This document shows, piece by piece, positions 52,125 to 59,860 of a stretch of DNA of 64,000 nucleotides. The DNA comes from Liquorilactobacillus hordei DSM 19519. GTDB taxonomy: Bacteria > Bacillota > Bacilli > Lactobacillales > Lactobacillaceae. The translations under genes and the position numbers were made by a program. Each line of letters opens with the position of its first letter. Position 1 is the first letter of the stretch. The stretch covers positions 1 through 64,000 of the forward strand of contig NZ_CP049301.1 of NCBI RefSeq assembly GCF_019443985.1. Direction: 5' to 3'. The notes beneath the pieces are model-generated. The model ran no database searches. It was given only the letters and a program-made list of their open reading frames with translations, and had not been told where the DNA came from.

Positions 52125-52490
52125 ATGAAGTTTTACAATGACAAAGCTAAGTTTGGTTGGACTACAGAACGATCGGTCAATTCAGACTCTTATGGAACGT
52201 TAATTCTAGATTATGCTGAAAATTTAATGAACTTGATGGAAAAACATTTGTCCGAGAGTAAAAAGCTAGAAGATGTTTGGCGTGATGATATTTGGAACGC
52301 AAAGGGTGTTGAGCAACAGAGCGGTTACTCGCATTCGGTTGCACTAAACAGAGTTGTGAGGTACTGGTATTTAGGTGAAAAATTTGCAGAGCTTGCTAGT
52401 ACAGAATTTAGTGAATTGGGATTAGAAGGAACAAGAAAATACTTCGAGAAAAGGCATTCGGAGGTAAGGGAAAATGCACAAAAGAGCTAG
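52125..52490 (+). CDS. Unknown protein
   Basis: 121 residues, helical (YAENLMNLMEKHLSESKKLEDVW; ALNRVVRYWYLGEKFAEL). GAGGAGGAAC upstream. Unknown. Confidence 0.65.
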   Translation: MKFYNDKAKFGWTTERSVNSDSYGTLILDYAENLMNLMEKHLSESKKLEDVWRDDIWNAKGVEQQSGYSHSVALNRVVRYWYLGEKFAELASTEFSELGLEGTRKYFEKRHSEVRENAQKS

Positions 52491-52611
52491 GAATCATAAG
52501 TTATTAGTAGATTTTCAATGTAGTAGAAATTTTACGTTGGGTCAGGTAGTTAGTGGTAAATGGAAAAAATATAATCCTGATTATGAGCCGCAAGGAAAGA
52601 GGATGAACTGA
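52474..52611 (+). CDS. Very small basic protein
   Basis: 45 residues, MHKRARNHKLLVDFQCSRNF..., overlapping the genes on both sides (ATGA with the next). CGGAGGTAAGG upstream. Unknown. Confidence 0.5.
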   Translation: MHKRARNHKLLVDFQCSRNFTLGQVVSGKWKKYNPDYEPQGKRMN

Positions 52612-52946
52612 TGGAAGAGTATAAATTTAGAGCTTGGAATAAAGAAGATAAAGAAATGATTAATGGGGTACAGAATTTTTTAAGTCTTAGATATTTCTTT
52701 CGTGATGAAAACATTATTGTTGAACAATTTACTGGCCTGAAAGACAAGAACGGCAAGGAAATCTATGAGGGAGATATTATAAAATACAAGAATTTTTCTG
52801 GTGAAATTCTATATCTAACTGTCAAATGGTCTCAAGAAGATGCTTGCTTCTACACAGGCGGAGTTCGTATTGACTATGTAATTCGTAAAGGCGAGGTTGT
52901 AGGCGATATACACAATAACTATGATTTGCTGGAGGTGTCGAAATGA
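52611..52946 (+). CDS. YopX-family protein, copy 1
   Basis: 111 residues. Shows EEYKFRAWNKEDKEM, EQFTGLKDKNGKEIYEGDIIKY and VVGDIHNNYDLLE: the YopX signature of Firmicute phages. Biochemical role unknown. Ends in TGGAGGTGTC-AAATGA, a junction repeated at the next two genes. Confidence 0.85.
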   Translation: MEEYKFRAWNKEDKEMINGVQNFLSLRYFFRDENIIVEQFTGLKDKNGKEIYEGDIIKYKNFSGEILYLTVKWSQEDACFYTGGVRIDYVIRKGEVVGDIHNNYDLLEVSK

Positions 52947-53338
52947 GCGTTGAAGAATATTTTAGAGATGAATTAGGTACACAAGTTTTAGTAAGGATTA
53001 ATCGTTCTAATATTGAAATTTACGGTGCAGATAAAGACGCTCCAAGCTTTTCTATAGACAAGTCAAAGGATATTTTGAATTTCATTTATAAAGGAGCTTT
53101 GTCTGTTTGGAAAGATTTTAAACCTAAAGAGACATTTTCGGAAGGCAGTGACTACTACGAATTTTATGATAAAAAAACTGATAACAATGGTTATTTATCA
53201 GTTTCATTTGCTAATCAGAAAATTAGTTTTGATAGGAGATATTTACAAGGCGAAACATTACTATGGTATAGATTTAATAAAGCAAAGTGTCAGTCTTTCG
53301 TATTTAGAGTAATGGACATGCTGGAGGTGTCAAAATGA
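52943..53338 (+). CDS. Unknown protein with conserved gene junction
   Basis: 131 residues, overlapping its neighbours by ATGA. C-terminus MLEVSK, like the YopX gene before it (LLEVSK). Mixed alpha/beta. Unknown. Confidence 0.65.
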   Translation: MSVEEYFRDELGTQVLVRINRSNIEIYGADKDAPSFSIDKSKDILNFIYKGALSVWKDFKPKETFSEGSDYYEFYDKKTDNNGYLSVSFANQKISFDRRYLQGETLLWYRFNKAKCQSFVFRVMDMLEVSK

Positions 53339-53637
53339 AAACTAGAGATAACGATTTGAATGGCCACAATTTAGCTCCTGCTGAAACACAAGAGCAAAAA
53401 AGATGTAAATACTGTCATATTCAAGAAGATAATGACTATGATAATTTTGAGTCGTATGTGGCAGGTTTTGATTCAGAAGATGCTGGATCTATTTTTCCTG
53501 ACCTTAGTTCAGTAGTGCTTCCTAAAAAAGGAATACTAGTATCATTATACTTTCCAGCTTTTGATGTACCAGACTTCATAAGTATTTCTATTAACAATTG
53601 TCCTAAATGTGGTAGAAAAATGGAGGTGTCGGAATGA
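53335..53637 (+). CDS. Small zinc-ribbon protein
   Basis: 100 residues with CKYCHIQE near residue 24 and CPKCGRKM near the C-terminus, a zinc-ribbon pair. Ends MEVSE with the same TGGAGGTGTC junction. Unknown role. Confidence 0.7.
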   Translation: MKTRDNDLNGHNLAPAETQEQKRCKYCHIQEDNDYDNFESYVAGFDSEDAGSIFPDLSSVVLPKKGILVSLYFPAFDVPDFISISINNCPKCGRKMEVSE

Positions 53638-53825
53638 GTGAAATAGCAGGCATGGCGTTAAACAGACTAATTAATGACCATGATTTCCCAATTGCAGTTA
53701 AGCGCGACATCCTAAGCAGACTTCAAAGTAATCAGCTAGGAAATAACGATGAACATGCAAAGGAAGCATATGTGTGGCAGCAAGTTAGGTACCTAGAGAA
53801 TTGGTTGAAACTAAAGGGAGAATGA
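53634..53825 (+). CDS. Small helical phage protein
   Basis: 63 residues (DHDFPIAVKRDILSRLQSNQ; AYVWQQVRYLENWLKLKGE), helical. Resembles small early proteins of lactic phages. Unknown. Confidence 0.65.
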   Translation: MSEIAGMALNRLINDHDFPIAVKRDILSRLQSNQLGNNDEHAKEAYVWQQVRYLENWLKLKGE

Positions 53826-53830
53826 AGATA

Positions 53831-54139
53831 ATGGATATTTATTTCTATTATAAGTTTTGTGAAAGTATTAATGCAGTATGGTTATTCTATTTGACAATAA
53901 TATTAAGTGTGATTCTAATTATAGCTTGCTTTACTTCATATTGTCTTATTAACTTTAAAAGATTTCAAAAGCGTAAAAAGGAATACTCAGTCAAAATATT
54001 TGATTTATCTTATCACACTAGTCTTATTGAGGATCTTGAAAAATTAGGATATAAGAATACAAATTCATATATAAATACGGACTTCAATTATAAACTCGTA
54101 CATGTAGATGTTACTAAAATGGAGTATTGGATGGGGTAG
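53831..54139 (+). CDS. Single-pass membrane protein
   Basis: 102 residues. Membrane segment AVWLFYLTIILSVILIIACF near 15-34, basic stop-transfer, soluble C-terminus. GGGAGA upstream at ten bases. Unknown. Confidence 0.6.
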   Translation: MDIYFYYKFCESINAVWLFYLTIILSVILIIACFTSYCLINFKRFQKRKKEYSVKIFDLSYHTSLIEDLEKLGYKNTNSYINTDFNYKLVHVDVTKMEYWMG

Positions 54140-54151
54140 GAGGAAATATAA

Positions 54152-54322
54152 ATGAACAATGAGACAATCAAAGTATCTCAAATTCGTGAATCGCTATTAC
54201 TAATAATGGCTAGGAACATGACTCCAAACTTTAACGCAGTTGAAATGGACACTTTTCTCACAGAAACGGAGAGCATAATAGCGAATAATATGAAAGTGAG
54301 AGCAGGCAAGGAGAATGTGTAG
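54152..54322 (+). CDS. Very small helical protein
   Basis: 56 residues, MNNETIKVSQIRESLLLIMA..., helical. TAGGAGGAAA upstream. Unknown. Confidence 0.6.
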   Translation: MNNETIKVSQIRESLLLIMARNMTPNFNAVEMDTFLTETESIIANNMKVRAGKENV

Positions 54323-54323
54323 A

Positions 54324-54473
54324 ATGATATATGTAGTTTATTATCAATTTTATGATGACGTAAGAATAATACAGGCACATCGAGATGTAATTGATGCCGC
54401 CGATGAAGTTAGAGAAATGAACCTTCAAAGCACTGAAGGTACTTACTATTATGAATCAGTACGTTTATTTTAG
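54324..54473 (+). CDS. Very small protein
   Basis: 49 residues, MIYVVYYQFYDDVRIIQAHRD..., one base after the previous stop. AAGGAG overlaps the previous gene end. Unknown. Confidence 0.55.
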   Translation: MIYVVYYQFYDDVRIIQAHRDVIDAADEVREMNLQSTEGTYYYESVRLF

Positions 54474-54481
54474 GAGGTAAA

Positions 54482-54952
54482 ATGATGAATTATCAATATA
54501 GAATTTGGGACAGTTATCTTGGTAGGATTTTATATGTCTTAGAGTTAAATTATATCCCTGAAGGTTTTGACAAATACAATAATTTAAGACTAAGAGTTGA
54601 CTATATAAGAGCTTTAGACACCGAAAAACATGAAATACATGTGTACCAAGGTGCAGAATTAGATGAAATTGTATTAGAAAGATGTACACAGAAACAAGAT
54701 AAAAATGGTAGATTATTTTATGATGGGGATATAATCAAGACAGAAAAAGGTAATTATCAGGAAGTAGTTGACTACCAAGCGGAAATTGGTGGAAAGGGAG
54801 AAAAACTAGTCAGTCAGTTCTCTGCATTCCCATTTGGGTATAATGACATGGAACTCAAGGATATCGTAACATATAAGCTATCAAAAACAGACGAGATAGT
54901 TGGTGAATATCATACCTTTAAGTTGCCAAAGGGTGTGATAGAAAATGGATGA
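54482..54952 (+). CDS. YopX-like protein, copy 2
   Basis: 156 residues. Similar plan to the protein at 52611 (YQYRIWDSYLG; CTQKQDKNGRLFYDGDIIK; EIVGEYHTF), so a diverged YopX paralogue. TTAGGAGG upstream. Confidence 0.7.
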   Translation: MMNYQYRIWDSYLGRILYVLELNYIPEGFDKYNNLRLRVDYIRALDTEKHEIHVYQGAELDEIVLERCTQKQDKNGRLFYDGDIIKTEKGNYQEVVDYQAEIGGKGEKLVSQFSAFPFGYNDMELKDIVTYKLSKTDEIVGEYHTFKLPKGVIENG

Positions 54953-55151
54953 AGTATATAATAGAATAAATTATCTGGAGAATAGGACAAATTATCTAGA
55001 GGGTATGGAAAACTTACTTTGGAATAAAACTAATACTCAAAATATTACATTTTGCAAAATAGGTGAGATTATGTCGGATGAATTTTTAGAACCCCAAAGT
55101 AAAAGAATCGCTGTTATAGCATATTTAAAAGGAGCAAATAGTGATTGGTAA
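54945..55151 (+). CDS. Small coiled-coil protein
   Basis: 68 residues, MDEVYNRINYLENRTNYLEG..., overlapping the previous gene by 8 bases. Unknown. Confidence 0.6.
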   Translation: MDEVYNRINYLENRTNYLEGMENLLWNKTNTQNITFCKIGEIMSDEFLEPQSKRIAVIAYLKGANSDW

Positions 55152-55175
55152 AAGTTCTATTTTATAAATATAGTA

Positions 55176-55204
55176 TTTACATTAAATAAACATAATGATA
55201 TACT
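55176..55204 (+). promoter_or_regulatory. Promoter with the dispersed repeat in its spacer
   Basis: TTTACA (55176-55181), 17 bases, TATACT (55199-55204). The spacer contains AAATAAACATAATGA. A second repeat copy is at 55248-55265. Confidence 0.65.
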
Positions 55205-55276
55205 ATTCAAGTGACAAGATGGAATATATTTAATATTATCGTCATACAAATAAACATAATGAAAGGAGCAACGAAT

Positions 55277-55666
55277 GTGATCATGCCTAGTGTGGATTTT
55301 GCTGACAAAATTCGTGATAATTTAACAAAATATGCAGATCGAACGAAAAAATTATTTATCGAAGAGAATAATAAACTTATTAAAAAGATTCAAAGAGAAA
55401 TGATTGATGCTACTTCCAAAGGACTCACAGAGATAAGAATTCCAATAGAAGACGGTTTTTTCTCACCTGAATATGACCGTGATCATAGACGTCAGCGAGT
55501 AATACAAATGATGAATAGACTTGAAGTTGTTATGCCAGAAATGACTTTTACCACGGATTACGAAAACGTATCTATACTAATTTGCAAGTTGAGTCCTGCT
55601 TTCAAAGATAAAATGACTGAAGTCGATGTAGACTATTTAAACAATTTAATATATTGTCAAGAATAA
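55277..55666 (+). CDS. Unknown protein
   Basis: 129 residues from GTG 55277 (ATG 55283 is an alternative), behind AAAGGAG. Helical N-terminus (DKIRDNLTKYADRTKKLFIEE) and alpha/beta C-terminus. Similar in layout to the next gene (early -IRIP- strand, terminal strands); possibly paralogous. Unknown. Confidence 0.65.
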   Translation: MIMPSVDFADKIRDNLTKYADRTKKLFIEENNKLIKKIQREMIDATSKGLTEIRIPIEDGFFSPEYDRDHRRQRVIQMMNRLEVVMPEMTFTTDYENVSILICKLSPAFKDKMTEVDVDYLNNLIYCQE

Positions 55667-55677
55667 GGAGATGTAAA

Positions 55678-55989
55678 ATGACTTTTGCAGATGAGTTATA
55701 TGAAATAGCAAATAAGGTTAATTATGAATATTATAAAGATTTTGAGAAATCACCTACTTATAAAATTATAAAAGAAGAACTGATGGAATCAGCAAAAAAT
55801 GGTATAAACTATATTTATTTTAATGATATTCAAAATCAAAATTTATATAATTTCGTAAAACAGAATGATAAAATTTTAATAAACAAATTAGGTATTTCTA
55901 TTGAATCGCGTAAAGATAGTATCGCCAGTTGGTTTAAACTGTCTTTTAATAAAAGGGATCAATTAAGAATAATAGAAGTTCCCTTTTAA
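55678..55989 (+). CDS. Unknown protein
   Basis: 103 residues starting MTFADELYEIANKVNYEYYK, behind TAAGGAG. Same plan as the preceding protein: helix, short strand (INYIYFND), helix, strands. Unknown. Confidence 0.65.
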   Translation: MTFADELYEIANKVNYEYYKDFEKSPTYKIIKEELMESAKNGINYIYFNDIQNQNLYNFVKQNDKILINKLGISIESRKDSIASWFKLSFNKRDQLRIIEVPF

Positions 55990-56189
55990 AATAAAAACCT
56001 ACTTACAATTAACTGAAGGGAGGTGTATTGATACTGGAAAGTCAACATTCGCCACCATATAAATAAACATAATGAAATGTGTAGATTATAAGACAAAGAT
56101 AGTTAGGCTATCAGAAAATAGGGCTTAACTGGATAAGCGAATTATTAAATTAAAAAGCTAATATAAAAATAAGGGAGAGATTTAATTAT
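55990..56189 (+). other. pnuC leader with a pseudoknot-like structure
   Basis: Contains a dispersed repeat copy (56061-56075). Near 56095-56135, GATAG-TTAGG-CTATC can form a hairpin whose loop side GTTAGGC is complementary to the downstream GCTTAAC (one G-T pair), i.e. an H-type pseudoknot, 55 bases before the pnuC start. A ligand-sensing leader is possible. I cannot match it to a known riboswitch by eye. Confidence 0.4.
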
Positions 56190-56969
56190 ATGTTTAGTCG
56201 TTATGCAGATGTTTTATCAAATTTATCAGTTTATTCAAAAAATGTTTTTAGAAAAGGATATTTTAGTTGGTTGATTAATCAATGTAAAGGTTGGGGTAAG
56301 TTTAGTTATGGCTTAATTTTATTCAACTTTGTATTGCAAGTAATCTCGTTACTGCAATCATTTAGTGGCAGCCCACTTTTGTCAGTATTGTCGTTTATTG
56401 GTGGGAACCTGTCAGTTGCTTGCGTTGTTGGTATCTCAAATAAGTCTGGTATTCAAGGTTGGTTAGGTGCTACATCTGCAATTTGTATTGCAAGCGTAGG
56501 ATTCATGGCAGGAAACTTTGCTACAGCTTGGGAACAAATCGGATACTTAATTTTCTTAGATCTATTCTGTATTCTTGACCCAAAGTGGAATGACAATATT
56601 CAAGCTGAAAAATTCAAAAATGCTTTTGAATGGGTGAAATATATTGTGTTCTTCGTAGTAGCATGGGGCGTAATCTATTATTTATTCAGTCTCACAAGTG
56701 ATCCACGAGTTTTCTTGGATAGCATGAACTTGGCCATGGCTATTACTGGTTCATTATTGGAATTAAATCGGAAACGTGAGCAATATTTTGTATGGACTAT
56801 TAGTTCAGTGTTTACAATTGCTCTATGGACACAAACAATGCTACAAGGAGATGGAAACTTTGCACTTATCTTTAGTTATAGCGTCTTTTTCCTAAATGAC
56901 ATGTATGCTTTTTTCAGTAAAAAAGGTTGGTTTCGCAAACAAGATGAAGTAGCAACAGAATCAAAATAA
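56190..56969 (+). CDS. pnuC: PnuC-like nicotinamide riboside transporter
   Basis: 259 residues, seven or eight hydrophobic segments (for example FSYGLILFNFVLQVISLL, IGYLIFLDLFCILDP, YIVFFVVAWGVIYYLF). It has the PnuC tryptophan-rich character and W-x-x-N-x-like pattern around QYFVWTISSVFTIALW. Imports nicotinamide riboside for NAD synthesis; several phages carry such salvage genes. GGGAGAG upstream. Confidence 0.8.
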   Translation: MFSRYADVLSNLSVYSKNVFRKGYFSWLINQCKGWGKFSYGLILFNFVLQVISLLQSFSGSPLLSVLSFIGGNLSVACVVGISNKSGIQGWLGATSAICIASVGFMAGNFATAWEQIGYLIFLDLFCILDPKWNDNIQAEKFKNAFEWVKYIVFFVVAWGVIYYLFSLTSDPRVFLDSMNLAMAITGSLLELNRKREQYFVWTISSVFTIALWTQTMLQGDGNFALIFSYSVFFLNDMYAFFSKKGWFRKQDEVATESK

Positions 56970-57034
56970 CATATTGATCTAAGGGGCTTTATGCTCCAAT
57001 ACATATACAATCAACTTCACAGGAGGAATTAATT

Positions 57035-57649
57035 ATGAATGATAATGTTGGGAAAATTAGAGTGAATCGAACGCATGGTAGGACAAGATTAGTAGGTGAA
57101 GAATTCGATATCAATAATTATATTACGATTGAAGTAGTCCAAGGCGTGGTTGAGGAAGATAGCTTAATGAAAAAAGATATTGTTCGTGGAACTACAAGAA
57201 ATATTCTGACAGTTGATATGTCAGCAAGGCAATGGAGTGAATTCGTATCATCTTTTGGTGATGGTTCTGGTGTTACTTGTACTTTGTCCGAAATTGATGG
57301 GAAGAGAGTCGCTCAAGATTATATAACTCCCAATACTATTGAGCGAAGCAATCATACCATTGATGCAAATTTTGAATCATTTCAAGATGAGTATAATAAA
57401 ATTTCCGACAATGTACAGGACATCTTAAAGAAAAAGTCAATTGGTAAACAAGATAAGGCAGACATACTTTATATGGTGAATAGACTAGATAATCTATCAA
57501 AAGATATGATTCCTTTTTTAAGAGAAAGATTGCGTGAGGACACAAAGAAGGTAATTTCCTCTGCTATGATACAGTTCAAAAATGATGTTAATGAATACGA
57601 AAACAATAATAAGGAGCTAGAATTAGATGGATTTGGGACTAAAAAATAG
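57035..57649 (+). CDS. Unknown phage protein
   Basis: 204 residues. Beta-rich N-terminal half (VNRTHGRTRLVGEEFDINNYI) and a helical C-terminal half. The motif ARQWSEFVSSFGDGSGV seems typical of an uncharacterised phage family. AGGAGGAATTAATT leader as in the array at 24-28 kb. Confidence 0.7.
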   Translation: MNDNVGKIRVNRTHGRTRLVGEEFDINNYITIEVVQGVVEEDSLMKKDIVRGTTRNILTVDMSARQWSEFVSSFGDGSGVTCTLSEIDGKRVAQDYITPNTIERSNHTIDANFESFQDEYNKISDNVQDILKKKSIGKQDKADILYMVNRLDNLSKDMIPFLRERLREDTKKVISSAMIQFKNDVNEYENNNKELELDGFGTKK

Positions 57650-57938
57650 CGTAAGAGTCATAGATAAAAATGATGAAAATTACTTGTTAATTGGTAATAT
57701 TATTGATGTTAATGACAAAGTATATACATTATCAATTTATACATCATTTGGAATTTTGACTAAAAAATATAGAGAAGATCAATTGGAAAAGATGATGAGT
57801 AAACTATATATTATTACTAATCGCAAAACAGGCGATATCGTTAGACGTTTTGATGCAAGGTATAAAGCCCGTGGATATATTGATGGTTTTACTGATGATG
57901 AACGTGAACAATATAGTATAACGGAAACCAATATTTAG
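57627..57938 (+). CDS. Small unknown protein
   Basis: 103 residues, overlapping the previous gene by 23 bases, behind AAGGAGC. Beta-rich. Unknown. Confidence 0.65.
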   Translation: MDLGLKNSVRVIDKNDENYLLIGNIIDVNDKVYTLSIYTSFGILTKKYREDQLEKMMSKLYIITNRKTGDIVRRFDARYKARGYIDGFTDDEREQYSITETNI

Positions 57939-57982
57939 TCAAAATATACAAATTTTTCAGCAAGAGGAGTTGATATCTACAA

Positions 57983-58348
57983 ATGAAGAAGACGATAAAG
58001 AGGAAAGCAGCTCTTTCTCAATCAAATTATGTTTTTATTGTTATTGAAAAATATAATAATGGGACATTCGATGAATGTACTGACATACTAGGTATCTTTA
58101 GTAATCTATTTGAGGCCAGATTAATGTGTAGAAGAGAGAATCTTAGAATAGATAGTATAGATGAGAATGGGTATTATGAAGAACGAATGGAGATTTCTAA
58201 TTATGGAGTTTCAATTACTAAATTACCGCTAAACAGGGTATTATATTCTGGTGGTAATGATCTAAGAGACAGTATTATTGGATTGCAGGTTGCAATTAGC
58301 TTTGATAATGACCAAGATGAATTTGGAGAATGGGAAGAAGACTGGTAG
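57983..58348 (+). CDS. Small unknown protein
   Basis: 121 residues. N-terminal YVFIVIEKYNNG...IFSNLFEARLMCRRENL looks like a small alpha/beta fold; the acidic end GEWEEDW is exposed. AAGAGGAG upstream. Unknown. Confidence 0.65.
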   Translation: MKKTIKRKAALSQSNYVFIVIEKYNNGTFDECTDILGIFSNLFEARLMCRRENLRIDSIDENGYYEERMEISNYGVSITKLPLNRVLYSGGNDLRDSIIGLQVAISFDNDQDEFGEWEEDW

Positions 58349-58350
58349 AA

Positions 58351-58388
58351 ATAAACATATTGTAATTAGATTTTGGACATGATATAGT
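58351..58388 (+). promoter_or_regulatory. Promoter of candidate small RNA
   Basis: TTGTAA (58360-58365), 17 bases, TATAGT (58383-58388). The -35 box lies inside ATAAACATATTG, the repeat core. Confidence 0.6.
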
Positions 58389-58393
58389 TAGTT

Positions 58394-58467
58394 ATCAAGT
58401 ATTACTGATAAATCAGTAAACCACTTGAACATTGCTTGTCATGGTCTGAACAGCCATGACTATTTTT
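58394..58467 (+). ncRNA. Candidate small structured RNA
   Basis: Between the promoter at 58351-58388 and a terminator (GTCATGG 58438-58444, CCATGAC 58454-58460, then a T-rich tail). About 75 bases without an ORF. Contains a perfect palindrome TTACTGATAAATCAGTAA (58402-58419), enclosed by TCAAGT/ACTTGA, giving one extended hairpin. Confidence 0.5.
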
Positions 58468-58507
58468 GTATATACAAATACACATAATGAAATAACGGAG
58501 GAACAAT

Positions 58508-59161
58508 ATGGTAACTTTAGGCGATATTTTACAGGACACAGAAATGATTATCGGAGATAGAGGAAGTGGTAAAACATCAACTTTAATTAGAAAAGTAATT
58601 AATTATAGCAAAACACATGGTGGGATTATTGTTTTAACACATTCTAATATTGCTTTGAATTCTTTTAATAATGAGTTTCGTAAAGCGTTAGGAAAGTATC
58701 AAAACAATAGAATAGGCAAAGATGGAATAAAGATTCTGAACTCAAAAACTGATTTAATATTTCAACATGAAGTTGCAGATGGTAGTAATATATTTATTGA
58801 TGAAATAGACAGATTCAATGCACATTTCCTATATGCATTATTGAATCTAATTATTGAAGAACGCATTAAATTAATTGGTTATACTTTAACCCCTACGAAC
58901 AAGTCGGTAATCCTATTAGATAATTATAAAGGGAAGGAGTATATTCAATTAGAATATCGTGTATTAGTACCTCATACTGAAGACATTTATTATTATAAAG
59001 ATGTTTTAAACCCAGCAATACTTGGACTTGCAGAAGAAGATGAAATTATGAGATTGGAAGCTAAGTTCCCAAATAGATATAGTAGAACTTTTACAGAAGA
59101 TGATATTGGAAGATTTCACCTAAGTAGCGATATCTATCAGAAAAAGTTGATTTCGAAGTAG
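58508..59161 (+). CDS. P-loop ATPase
   Basis: 217 residues. Walker A IIGDRGSGKTSTLI (about 14-27), Walker B SNIFIDEIDRF (about 97-107) and a polar sensor-like GYTLTPTNKS. Single compact ATPase domain, half the size of a helicase; could be a terminase-like, AAA or dNTP-related enzyme. CGGAGGAAC upstream. Exact family unknown. Confidence 0.7.
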   Translation: MVTLGDILQDTEMIIGDRGSGKTSTLIRKVINYSKTHGGIIVLTHSNIALNSFNNEFRKALGKYQNNRIGKDGIKILNSKTDLIFQHEVADGSNIFIDEIDRFNAHFLYALLNLIIEERIKLIGYTLTPTNKSVILLDNYKGKEYIQLEYRVLVPHTEDIYYYKDVLNPAILGLAEEDEIMRLEAKFPNRYSRTFTEDDIGRFHLSSDIYQKKLISK

Positions 59162-59183
59162 TATTTTATACTAAACTTTTGAT

Positions 59184-59212
59184 TTGACATATACGTATAT
59201 AATACGTATACT
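59184..59212 (+). promoter_or_regulatory. hicAB promoter with palindromic operator
   Basis: TTGACA (59184-59189), 17 bases, TATACT (59207-59212). The spacer is filled by the perfect palindrome TATACGTAT-ATA-ATACGTATA (59190-59210), a good binding site for dimeric HicB. Confidence 0.88.
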
Positions 59213-59239
59213 AATGATAGTCAAAGGAGGTTACAAAAT

Positions 59240-59413
59240 GTGAAAAGACGAGAGTTAATAAAAAAATTGCAGAAGAATAATTGGTATCTATATCGTAATG
59301 GTGGGAATCATGATATCTGGACAAATGGTAAGGATAAAGAGACGATTCCGAGACACCCAGATATTAATGAACGTTTAGCGAAAATTATTATTAAACGTAA
59401 TAACCTTAAGTAA
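59240..59413 (+). CDS. hicA: HicA toxin (mRNA interferase)
   Basis: 57 residues from GTG 59240; the overlapping ATG is followed by TGA. AAAGGAGG upstream. Shows the dsRBD-like HicA pattern GGNHDIWTNGKDKETIPRH with the active-site histidine in GGNHDIW. Degrades mRNA when free. The HicB antitoxin is 32 bases downstream. Confidence 0.9.
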   Translation: MKRRELIKKLQKNNWYLYRNGGNHDIWTNGKDKETIPRHPDINERLAKIIIKRNNLK

Positions 59414-59445
59414 TAGATTTAAATATATAGAAAGGAGTTTTTATA

Positions 59446-59841
59446 ATGGGAAATATTAGAATATACCCAGTAATTATCACAAAAAATGATAATGATACGG
59501 TTCCATATTTTGTTGAGATTCCTGCGCTTGACGGCTACACACAAGGTACAGATATTCCAGATGCAATTACTAACGCTCGTGACTATATAGGACTAGTTTT
59601 AATGGATAAATTAGATAGTAAAGAACCACTGCCAAGATCAATATTTAAAACACCAAAGATTAAAGATGCTATTGTTAATCTTATAGATGTAGATGTCGAT
59701 AAATATAAGAAAGAACATGATATGAAAAAAGTTAAGAAAACAGTTATGATTCCAAATTATTTAAATGAAAAAGGTAATGAAGCTGGTTTGAATTTTTCTG
59801 AATTATTAACTAAAGCAGTAGAAAAAGCAGTAAAGGCATAA
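59446..59841 (+). CDS. hicB: HicB antitoxin
   Basis: 131 residues. N-terminal RNase H-like domain (YPVIITKNDNDTVPYFVEIPAL; GYTQGTDIPDAITNARDYIGL) neutralises HicA. The C-terminus (KKTVMIPNYLNEKGNEAGLNFSELLTKAV) is a ribbon-helix-helix DNA-binding part likely to bind the palindrome at 59190. Confidence 0.92.
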   Translation: MGNIRIYPVIITKNDNDTVPYFVEIPALDGYTQGTDIPDAITNARDYIGLVLMDKLDSKEPLPRSIFKTPKIKDAIVNLIDVDVDKYKKEHDMKKVKKTVMIPNYLNEKGNEAGLNFSELLTKAVEKAVKA

Positions 59842-59860
59842 GAAAGAGGTAATAGTTATC

